Program-made: the position numbers and the translations under genes | Assembly (NCBI GenBank): GCA_020002185.1 | Contig: JAHLWY010000254.1 | Coordinates: 1 to 64,000 of the forward strand | Origin: Paraescarpia echinospica | Lineage: Eukaryota > Annelida > Polychaeta > Sabellida > Siboglinidae | Direction: 5' to 3' | Length of the DNA: 64,000 bases | The notes under the pieces: model-generated | Told to the model about the DNA's origin: nothing | The model's input: the letters and a program-made list of their open reading frames with translations, nothing else | Database searches by the model: none | In this document: positions 55,445 through 64,000 of the stretch, piece by piece | Layout of the letters: every line of letters begins with the position of its first letter | Position numbering within the stretch: position 1 is the first letter of the stretch

Positions 55445-57101
55445 TAAACGGTATATGTAGATGTTTTTGAAACGTATGTATTGTGTGTCATGTGGTGAAT
55501 GTTTGAGTCAGAATAAAGATTATAATAATTATATGCATGTCTAAGTTACGATGTTTTTATATAACTCTACGGAATAAACCCGCGAATAAACACAATCCGC
55601 GCCGCTCCACACATTTGAAATTACCCGTGAGTCATTTCGATGCGCGCCAACTTTTGAACTGATTTGATTTTGTGTCGTGGTCAAAGAAAGAAACATCATA
55701 ACGAACAAATCAGGCCAGCGTTCGTATTTATGCCACGAAACAAAAGGTAGTAATGTTGTGTGTTGTTTTATAACATTTTGACCAACAGTAATAATACTTA
55801 ACGGCTGGTTACGAAATAATTTTAGTTCTGTGCTCTCGATCGGTCAATGTTTCAATTATCGCACAACGTGCAGTTACGTGCGCAACGTTTAACGACTATT
55901 AAGCCTAATAGTAATAATTTTATATAAAGGAACATCGCGGTCACGTATACTAGACGAAGTTGCTGCAACATATATGGGTAAGTTCACAAATGGCAAACCA
56001 GTGTGTGACATCCAATCCATCCATCCAAATTCAAACTGACATTTTCAAATTCAATGTTTCTTTCCTGCTATGTGGTGTAGAAACGTACAGTTTAATTAAT
56101 TAGACAAAAGCAGATAATGACGCAACTTATATATACATTTTCAACTTGGAAATGCATTACCAGCACCGGCAGCACGTCAGTTGTGGTATAACATGGATAC
56201 CAACTGCAGACAATTTCTCAATCTAACTTATGCATGCTTTGCGTTTGACAGATCGAATGTCTTGCGTTTTTCATTATTCCTGCTTAAATGCAGGTATAAA
56301 AAGAGGCCTTGTCCATTACGCTGTCAGTTGAACAAAAAAGTTAGAAAATATACACTAATAGAATATATTGATAGAATAGACAATAATGACTGTGATCACT
56401 ATTCGGAAGGACGGAATATCCCAGATTGAGATCTTAACTTTTTTGACAAGTACAAGTATAATATTATATTAGCCACACACATTGTATTTTATTGTGTTCT
56501 TTTCCATGTATTTCAGCTTGGTGTCATCGCTGCATGATGGACAAAAGCAAGCTTTCTCCAGGCTGCACAACAATTAAATCAATAACAGTCGTATAGTTTT
56601 TGTGTATTCTGAATTATTGAATATCGTTGTATTATATAATGTATACTGTACATATGTAAGATTTCAGGGCAAAGCGCGATATATCAAAACTCAATTATAC
56701 GCTTCGTCGTTATAGTGTGAATAAAAACTTTGATATAATATTGAAATGTCTTAATAATACAAAATTATGATGATTAATATCAAGAGCCAAACTGTTTTGT
56801 TTACAGTAAAACTTGTTTTTGGACAACCATCTGCTTTCTCACTTCCCCTTAAAATTGACCATCTTTACAATTTGTATTCATATGCCAGATGATAAGGCTA
56901 GACACAACAGGTAGATAGAATTATTTTGTTAGTTGTGGAAATTGTGCAATTTTGTCTGCCCAAAGTATGTAATGGACCATACTGGGTAAAATATATTGAA
57001 CTCTTTTTTCAGGCCAATCCACTGTTTCCATGGTAACAAAGAAAATGGCCACCATTTTGAGCCAACATTGGCACGTTTTGAAACACTGCCATTCTGTTTG
57101 G

Positions 57102-57103
<2 letters not shown>
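55445..57103. other. B' segment, non-coding, with 47-bp extra sequence
   Basis: Mirror of 41,951-43,562. The extra 47 bases at 55,573-55,619 contain two AATAAAC words and a GC-rich centre (CCGCGCCGC). They are missing from the B arm, and the rest aligns closely. The 82-codon frame is at 56,181-56,429 on the plus strand; nothing is recognised. Confidence 0.6.

Positions 57104-57133
<30 letters not shown>
57104..57133. repeat. (CA)15 microsatellite
   Basis: Mirror of 41,925-41,950, two units longer. Confidence 0.95.
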
Positions 57134-57134
<1 letters not shown>

Positions 57135-57899
57135 TATTTTGGCGTACGTTTTATTTTTTAAATAACGTTTTTGGTAAAGGACAAAAAAACCTTGTTTATT
57201 GCAACAAATGTGCTTATCTCTTTTAAACTATTTAAAATTGTCTGATCATTTCAAACAGTTGTGTCTGCTGAATGGAACGCTGAAAACAATATTTGTATAT
57301 AGCATAATTATTTCCAGAGATATCCCATTTCCAAATGCAGAAATTTGAGGGGGAAAATGTATTTAATCAAACTGCATGTTTTGTTATGAAAACATGGATT
57401 ATTAAAAAGGTAGGTCATAAATAAATTTAAAACAAAACAGTCACGGAAGGAGTGAACATGGATCACACCTTCAGTAGTTAGTTGTACTGGGACACCCTAA
57501 GGTTGGTAAGATGTATCATCTTTGTATGTGTCCACGTCGATCATCATGCCCTGTGAGTTGTAGTTGTAACTTAAATGTAAGGCTGTATTTCCTGTTGGCT
57601 ATAACTTTCTATTTTGCCTCGTTAATCCGTGTTGGGCGACATTAGACAACCCATCTTTTTTATATAATGCGGTAAGAACAAGATTTGTATGAAACCTGTC
57701 TGGTACGTAGCTTTCATGTGAATTGCATTTAGTTGGTAATGATGGTGGGAACATTGTGTTCGCTGTTAATCACTTGTTCTAGGGTTTTAGCAGAATTTGA
57801 TTCACGTTTGTGGCACGCGTACAAATGCAATTCTTTCCTCATTGTTATTAAAGTTTATTATTCTGACTACTCGTCTTTTCCCAGACATCTTCTATATCA
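57134..57899. other. B' segment outer part, non-coding
   Basis: Mirror of 41,159-41,924. It joins segment A at 57,900 without any visible break, as B joins A' at 41,158. Confidence 0.5.
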
Positions 57900-58305
57900 T
57901 AAGTTTGATTATATATTCGACATATACAACAATTATTATTACTGTACGTGCATGGTTGAACCTCTTGTATTAATAAGGAGGGCTCATACATACGCATGTG
58001 CAAACAATTAAGACCGGCATACCATTAAACTGTTGTTAATTTATCTTAGCTATTTTTTCTGTTCTATTCTGTTCCTGAGTAATATGTCGTCAACATAAAC
58101 TGGATTACGATAAACTATACTTCATTAGATTGTCTAAAACTTCATCGCACAGGTACAATAAATATCGAATATAACGAACTCGCTTATAACTCGCCAATAA
58201 CAAATAAACAAACCTGTCCCAAGTTTTTGTTATTGGATGTCTGATGAATTTCTGCACAAATAACGAATTTTAATAATGAACTTTCGAACATAACGAACCA
58301 TTTTA

Positions 58306-58404
58306 TTCTAAATAACAATTTCAACCTTACATAAACATTTGAATACATAGAGTGATAATCAATGGTATTCAACGTTTATGTAAGCTTGAAATTGTTATTT
58401 AGAA
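58306..58404. repeat. Long hairpin (copy 3)
   Basis: Same as 407-505. Confidence 0.85.
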
Positions 58405-58406
58405 TA

Positions 58407-58912
58407 CGCTGTTCAATGGTTTGTTGAATTGTTTTCAACAATATGCTTCAGTGGTATACCATTCGATGTAATCCAGTGGTATTCTGAATGGTTTACCAAT
58501 GGTATACCATAGAACGGTATAATAAATTATACTGGCAAATACCATTGAAAACCATTTAAAATACAATTCAATGATATTTTGAATATTTGATTCAATACCA
58601 TTGGTTTGAAGACCATTCAGAATACAATTGAATGATATTTTGAATGAGATTATGAATGACCCTCAGTGGTAAACCATTCGATGATATACCACAGAGGACC
58701 ATTTAATACGATTGGATTAAATACCATTCAAATACTCTTGGCCTTAATACCCCCTAATATCCTTGAAATCCATTCAGAATACAATTGAACAGTACAAAAA
58801 GGGTTAATTACAAGGACCATTCAAAATACCATTGAAGACCATTCAAATACCATTGGCCATAATACACCCTAATACCATCCAATGATATTTGAGTGGTATT
58901 TTTGTAAGGGAT
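58407..58912. repeat. CATT-type minisatellite (copy 3)
   Basis: Same as 508-1,013; I see no difference from copy 1. Confidence 0.85.
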
Positions 58913-58972
58913 TGATGAGCCTGCGTGTTGTAACTTAAAATCGCCGTATCGCTGGGTGTCCGATCGTAAATA

Positions 58973-59946
58973 ATGTTGAAAAATACTACTATTTTCGCAA
59001 TGGATGTCTACGAATTTAACAACGCAAAACCTACCATTATAAGTGCGGTGATCGTCTTAATCATCATCATGAATGCTCTCGTCATCGCTGTCACCGCCCA
59101 GGTATCATGCACTGCGCGAGGACCGCACTGGACTATTCAAGTTTTCGCTGTGCGTCGCCGACTTGGTAGGTGGTTGCACGGCCATGCCGATCAGCCACCT
59201 TGTGATCAGATGCCACCCCAAGCATACGCCGCACGACCGAATATCTGCCCGAAACACAAATGTTCTGCTACTGGTGGTTCGGATTCATCTTACTCTACAG
59301 CCTCAGCTGCGTGGCCCTGTCGAAGATGATCGCCATATTGAAACCGTTCCGCTATGAGCAACTCCTCACCCGCAATCGTTGCTACGGTATCATCGTCTTC
59401 ACGTGGGTAATCGGCGCCGCGCAGGCTGCGGCGAAGTACTCGATAAACGCCACGTGGAACATGTCGATGTATACATACGGGGTACCAAAAAAATTTAAAC
59501 AAGTGTCAACACTGATTCTCTTCACATATATTCTAGCTGTCAACATTCCCGTCATTCCTCTGACCTTTGCCACCATCAGAATCCTGGTCGTCGTTGTGCG
59601 GACACATGCAGAGACAGATAGCAGACAAGGTACTGTCGTTAGGCAATAGGGTCAGACGTGACGCTGGAAACACTGGCTTGGTGACAGATTCGATCGGCTA
59701 AAAATATACTCATTATCTGTTTCGTTTCTCTGGCGCTAAATGTTCCCCTTTTGACATTTGCTGTGTTACGTCATGCCATCCACGACGAGAGAATCACTAA
59801 CGTGTTTCGCTTCATGCAGCACTATGTGGATTTACAGTTGCAATTCCCTCATGAACAGTTTCTTGTATCTCGTTTTGTACCATTCAGTGAGAAAGAAGAT
59901 CATATATATTGTTACGGACATGAGAGATGTACTCCGTAGAGATTAG
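58973..59946 (+). pseudogene. Rhodopsin-class GPCR pseudogene (copy 3)
   Basis: Translates identically to copy 1 in all frames, with the same breaks and the same S-K-M in place of D-R-Y. It therefore groups with copy 1 and not with copy 2. Confidence 0.8.
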
Positions 59947-60005
59947 CCAGACACGAGATTGATGAATATTGCAAAAGTGGCTAACATTGCATTATGAGAT
60001 CTTTC

Positions 60006-60195
60006 TAGGAAATAATTAACACTCCCGCTTACTACTTACAGATCTACAATAGACGCTCCCCGTAACCGGAAGCCTCCGGGCCGCGATTGACTGTATTCCA
60101 CCACACCAGTAACAGCTTGTTTGATTATTGTATCATTAGACCGGATTGACTATTAAATACGTGATTAAATGCAAGAGAACTTCGTTCTTCTTTAT
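60006..60195 (+). repeat. 5' LTR, copy 3
   Basis: 190 bases identical in form to the copy 1 LTR, with the derived TTAACAC. Confidence 0.88.
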
Positions 60196-60279
60196 AATCA
60201 AACACTGCTGAGACGACGCAGATAAGTACGGGACGGCTATTCGATGGAGAAACTGGTAAATAGACAAATTTACTGAATA

Positions 60280-60379
60280 CCGTCGGCAGCCATCAGCAGC
60301 CGTCTGCAGCCGCTAGAATCCGTCGGCAGCCGTCGGCAGCCGTCGACAGCCGTCGGAAATCGTCGGAAACTGTTGGCAG
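60280..60379 (+). repeat. Decamer leader array, copy 3
   Basis: Ten 10-mers; one CCGTCGGAAA unit fewer than copies 1 and 2. Confidence 0.88.
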
Positions 60380-60465
60380 CGACAGCAAGCTGCGCAACTA
60401 TTGATAACATTGAAGCCCTACGGACTCTGCCATTCAACTGTCTAGAGCCAGATAACACTGCAAAC

Positions 60466-62526
60466 ATGGTGATTGAGGTTGCGTGTCCATTCCCAGGATG
60501 TGACCACGTATCACGGAACGACGACGCTGCAATAATAGTCGAGCTCCTAAAGATTCATGGGTTGACACACTCGATTCATGCCGCGGCGACACCTGGTGGG
60601 AAAATGGAAAAGCTCAAACGCCCTACCGTATCGTTAGCTGGTACGTCAGAAACCTGGGCATACTTTGAAACCAGGTGGGGCGAATATCGAGACGGCACAC
60701 GCCTCCGGGGAGACGACATCGTTGTTCAGCTATTGGAGTGTTGTGATGACGAACTGAGACGGGACCTCACTCGTTCAAACGGAGGTTCCATGGTCGGAGG
60801 CACCGAGGTAAACGTGTTAGCGGCGATGAAGGCACTCGCGGTACGCAGTGAGAACATCATGGTGGCACGGTACGCATTACATGACATGCGCCAGGGACGC
60901 GAGGAACAAATTCGATCATTCTACGCCCGAATCAAGGGTCAAGCTGACACCTGTGATTACCGAATCAAGTGCACCAAAGCAGAGTGCGACGAGATGGTCG
61001 ACTTCGCCGGCAAGATATTGCGCGACGTACTCGCTCGCGGTATAGTGGACGACGAGATTCAGTTGGATTTGATAAGCGACCAGAACCAAAAGATGAAGAT
61101 CGAGGAGATGATTAAGTTCGTCGAGGCGCGTGAGTCAGGCAAGCGATCGGCATCGCGCCTGCTGGATACCCCGAGTGTTAACGCGGCGAGTAGTACATAC
61201 CGCCGCAATAAGCAACATAAAGTGCGAACCAGGGGCGCGGCGACAACTAAGCCGATACCTGATCCGAAGCCCGAACATACGTTCGACCCCACGGCATTGT
61301 GTTGGTTCTGCGCGGAGAAGGGCCACGGTAAGAACCCGCCGTGGAGCATAAGGAGAAGCCAATGCCCAGCGTACGACAAGCGATGTGGTAAATGCAAGAA
61401 CGTGAACCACATAGAACGCGCTTGCCTCGTCAAGGCGTACGCCCGCCGGCCGACTGAGACCGCCGAGACAAGTGACGAACAGTCCGCGGCCTTCGAACCG
61501 TGCACGATGGTAAACGGACCGGTTGCCGACGTCAAGGCAATCGCACTAGACCACCATCTGTACGATAACCTTTGTGACAGGTGGAATAAACGCGCATCCG
61601 ACCCGCAGCCGTACGTCCGGGTCTACGTCGGAGCATTCGAGGAGGATTACCGTGCCCTCGGTTTCGCGCTCAGGAAGCGAGTAAGCGCCGCCGAACTCCC
61701 CGCGATGGCAGATACCGGATGCCAGAGCTGCCTAATGGGCATACAAGTGGCCGAGAGGATGGGGCTCAATGCAGACGACCTCATACCGGTCACCATGACG
61801 ATGAGAGCGGCGAACGAGGGAGGGATACCTATCCTCGGAGCGATGGTGGTGCGATTCTCGGGTACCGACAGCCGGGCCATAACGCACGAGACACGACAAA
61901 TCGCCTACATCACCAACACATCAGATCGTATCTTCCTGTCACGGGCCGCGTGCATCGACCTGGGGATGATTAGCGAGACATTCCCTACCATTGGCGAGGT
62001 CATTGCATCAGATGACGCAGCCACTCCAACCCCATGCCCATGCACACCGCGCACAGCACCGCCGCCACTCCCCGAGGGCCTACCGATGCCCGCGACCGAG
62101 GAGAACCGAGCAGCGATCGAGTCGTGGCTGAAGAGGCGGTACGCGGCGAGCACATTCAACACATGTACCCACCAAACACTGCCCATGATGTCGGGCCCAC
62201 CCTTGCGACTGATGATAGACAAGGATGCGACACCTGTCGCACGACACAGTCCAATACCGGTGGCCGTGCACTGGCAGGACGAGGTCAAGGCCGGCTTGGA
62301 CGATGATGTACGTCTCGGTGTGCTCGAGAAGGTACCAGTCGGCGATCGGGTCACATGGTGCCACCGTATGGTGATTTGTGCCAAAAAGAATGGCAAGCCA
62401 AGACGCACGGTGGACTTTCAGGCATTAAATGTACATGCGGCACGTGAAACCCACCACACCCCATCCCCGTTCAATCAGGCGCGAGGTGTCCCCGAGAACA
62501 AGCGTAAGACGGTATTCGACGCTTAG
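60466..62526 (+). CDS. Gag-protease-RT(N-terminal) ORF, copy 3
   Basis: Same layout as copy 1. Up to about residue 470 the translation equals copy 1. After that it carries changes found in neither other copy: IAYITNT for IACITNT, LSRAAC for LSLAAC, LPEGLP for LPKGLP, LDDDVRL for LDEDVRL. It ends at a TAG four codons before the place where copies 1 and 2 have their TAA. The tyrosine codon (TAT) at the TAA site is intact. Confidence 0.87.
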   Translation: MVIEVACPFPGCDHVSRNDDAAIIVELLKIHGLTHSIHAAATPGGKMEKLKRPTVSLAGTSETWAYFETRWGEYRDGTRLRGDDIVVQLLECCDDELRRDLTRSNGGSMVGGTEVNVLAAMKALAVRSENIMVARYALHDMRQGREEQIRSFYARIKGQADTCDYRIKCTKAECDEMVDFAGKILRDVLARGIVDDEIQLDLISDQNQKMKIEEMIKFVEARESGKRSASRLLDTPSVNAASSTYRRNKQHKVRTRGAATTKPIPDPKPEHTFDPTALCWFCAEKGHGKNPPWSIRRSQCPAYDKRCGKCKNVNHIERACLVKAYARRPTETAETSDEQSAAFEPCTMVNGPVADVKAIALDHHLYDNLCDRWNKRASDPQPYVRVYVGAFEEDYRALGFALRKRVSAAELPAMADTGCQSCLMGIQVAERMGLNADDLIPVTMTMRAANEGGIPILGAMVVRFSGTDSRAITHETRQIAYITNTSDRIFLSRAACIDLGMISETFPTIGEVIASDDAATPTPCPCTPRTAPPPLPEGLPMPATEENRAAIESWLKRRYAASTFNTCTHQTLPMMSGPPLRLMIDKDATPVARHSPIPVAVHWQDEVKAGLDDDVRLGVLEKVPVGDRVTWCHRMVICAKKNGKPRRTVDFQALNVHAARETHHTPSPFNQARGVPENKRKTVFDA

Positions 62527-64000
62527 AATGGGTATCACAGCGTGCGTCTGCACGAGGACGATAAACACCTGACGACGTTCATCACGCCATGGGGACGTTA
62601 CCGCTACTGTGTCGCTCCACAGGGGTATCGCGCGTCGGGCGACGGCTACACTCGCCGATACGACGAGATTGTCTCGTGGATAGACGACCACACGAAATGC
62701 ATCGACGACGCCCTGCTCTAGTCGGATAGTATCGCCGACAGCTTCCACCAGGCCGTGCAATGGCTTGACGTGTGCGGTCGGAATGGCATAACCCTGAACC
62801 CGGGGAAATTCGTCTTTAGCAGCCCCGTCGTGGATTTCGCGGGATTCACCATCACAATGGACAGCGTACTACCCAGCCCGAAATATTCTGATGCAATCCT
62901 GAACTTCCCCTTGCCACGTAACATTCACGACATCCGCTCATGGTTCGGTCTCGTGAACCAGGTCTCATACGCCTTCAGCATGGCGGAACGAATGCTACTC
63001 CTGAAGGCGGGCCAACAATTTCGATGGGACACGGAGCTTCAGGAGATATTCGATGAGTCGAAGGAACACATCGTCCAGGAAATCGAGACCGGCGTCAGAA
63101 TATTCGACAAGAGCAAGCCGACCTGCATCGCCAATTGAAAGAGAAAACACTGCGATACCGCTTCCGTGTTACTCACGTGCCGGGTATGAAAAACAAAGCA
63201 GCCGACGCAATGTCACGCCGCCCTACGGGGCGCCCGGTGAAGACGGACCTCCCGGACGATCACGCATCACTATCGGATATCCTATGGGGTCACACTCACC
63301 CCGACGCACTGCTTTTGGTCAGAACACACGAACCAGACGACGCTGATTCGGAACTACTGACACACCCTGACGCCACCGGGATACTGGGGTCGGTGACATG
63401 GGATCGCGTGAGAGAGGCCACCGCGAGCAACCCCGACATGCACTTACTCACTGAACTGATCGAGGACGGCATGCCGAAGACTCGGAGCGAGATGCCAGTG
63501 TCCATCCGACAGTTTCACCTGTACCGACACGAGCTGTCGACGACCGACGGCGTAGCCATCTATAAGGATCGTATCATCATCCCACTCGCGCTACGACACG
63601 CCGTGCTGGCCGCCCTCCACGCAGCACACCAGGGCGTGTCTATGATGACGGCAAGAGCGGAAACATCGATATTCTGGCCCGGTATGACAGAGGACATCGC
63701 CAAGGTCCGCAACGAATGCGAGCACTGCCATCGCATGGCCCCGTCCCAGCCAGCCGCGCCGCCCACCCGGCCCATATTGCCCGTCTACCCGTTCCAGGCG
63801 ATATGCTCCGACTTCTTCTCGTACAAGGGCGTGCACTACGTAGTAGTTGTCGATCGCTACTCGAATTGGCCCATCATCGCGAAGGCATCGGCGGGCGGGG
63901 CTGGCCTGGTTAACATTCTGAGACAGACTTTCGTGACCTACGGGAAACCGGAGGAGCTTGCATCGGACGGCGGTCCAGAATACACATCGACCGACACCCG
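62527..64000 (+). pseudogene. Broken pol (RT, RNase H remnant, integrase start), copy 3
   Basis: The RT core from PWGRYRY to the C-I-D-D box is followed two codons on by a TAG. The connection region is then open to 63,138, where a deletion of about 317 bases joins CATCGCCA to TTGAAAGAG and removes the first two-thirds of RNase H, including ATDWSKTG and VDHKPL. After it the GAGAGAGG site is intact, as in copy 2, and the integrase zinc domain and first DDE residue follow up to the window end. It cannot make a working enzyme. Confidence 0.87.

Larger units (their letters stand above)
51761..64000 (-). repeat. Palindrome 2, right arm
   Basis: Reverse complement of 34,729-47,245. Matching coordinates sum to 99,006-99,007 near the centre and 99,054-99,058 further out. 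The change is mainly a 47-bp insertion at 55,573-55,619. From 57,900 the arm is a third copy of segment A. The arm is cut by the window end, so its full length is unknown. Confidence 0.96.
57900..64000 (+). repeat. Direct repeat of 1-6,428 (A copy 3)
   Basis: Position 57,900 equals position 1, and the match continues to the window end with an offset of 57,899. The first 4 kb are almost identical to copy 1: I see one substitution and one lost 10-mer in the retrotransposon leader. After the site matching 3,998 substitutions become frequent, and copy 3 carries its own 12-bp and roughly 317-bp deletions. Confidence 0.97.
60006..64000 (+). mobile_element. Ty3/gypsy LTR retrotransposon, copy 3 (cut by window)
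   Basis: 5' LTR, leader, gag-protease and part of pol; the window ends inside the integrase. TTTC precedes the LTR at 60,002-60,005, as in copy 1, so all copies descend from one insertion. This copy has its own damage: TAG in place of W at 62,524-62,526, TAG in place of W at 62,719-62,721, a 12-bp loss near 62,998, and loss of about 317 bases of RNase H at about 63,134. It lacks the TAA of copies 1 and 2. Confidence 0.95.

Overview
The window is animal DNA, most likely from a marine invertebrate. It carries a C2H2 poly-zinc-finger ORF, an intronless rhodopsin-type GPCR relic, a Ty3/gypsy LTR retrotransposon, an APE-type LINE, a TIR MITE and many micro- and minisatellites, all in AT-rich DNA. 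There is no operon structure, rRNA, tRNA or CRISPR array. I cannot name the species from sequence alone.

The architecture is the main result. The window is two very large, nearly perfect palindromes that share arms. Palindrome 1 has a left arm at 1-17,318, a unique spacer (S1) at 17,319-23,829 and a right arm at 23,830-41,158, which mirror each other as x <-> about 41,159 - x. Palindrome 2 has a left arm at 34,729-47,245, a unique spacer (S2) at 47,246-51,760 and a right arm from 51,761 to the window end, with a mirror sum of about 99,007-99,058. As a result 1-6,428 reappears in direct orientation at 57,900-64,000, an offset of 57,899. A block of about 29 kb is therefore repeated in alternating orientation. 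The outer parts lie beyond the window.

Each A arm (1-17.3 kb and its mirror; partial third copy from 57.9 kb) runs: a hairpin, a CATT-type minisatellite, a frameshifted GPCR pseudogene, a 5.57-kb Ty3/gypsy element with 190-bp LTRs and a 4-bp target duplication, then about 9.6 kb of mostly non-coding DNA with microsatellites, CACAC-rich minisatellites and a dispersed repeat (R1). S1 holds more R1 pieces, two MITE copies, a GAATTC minisatellite and the only clearly open host-type gene, a 14-finger zinc-finger protein.

The B arms (41.2-47.2 kb and 51.8-57.9 kb) carry a second CATT-type minisatellite into which a LINE is inserted. One B copy keeps the LINE through its 3' tail. The other is cut inside the reverse transcriptase at 47,245, exactly at overlapping AT-rich hairpins. 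S2 also holds a fragment of a second LINE family between 65-bp direct repeats.

The three retrotransposon copies disagree about their own relationships. Copy 1 matches copy 3 up to about 3.8 kb, then matches copy 2 from 3,998 on. Shared derived changes support both groupings, which points to conversion or recombination between arms, or to a haplotype switch in the assembly. Nothing here forms a working pathway. The genes are mobile elements, their relics and one zinc-finger gene in a palindrome spacer.
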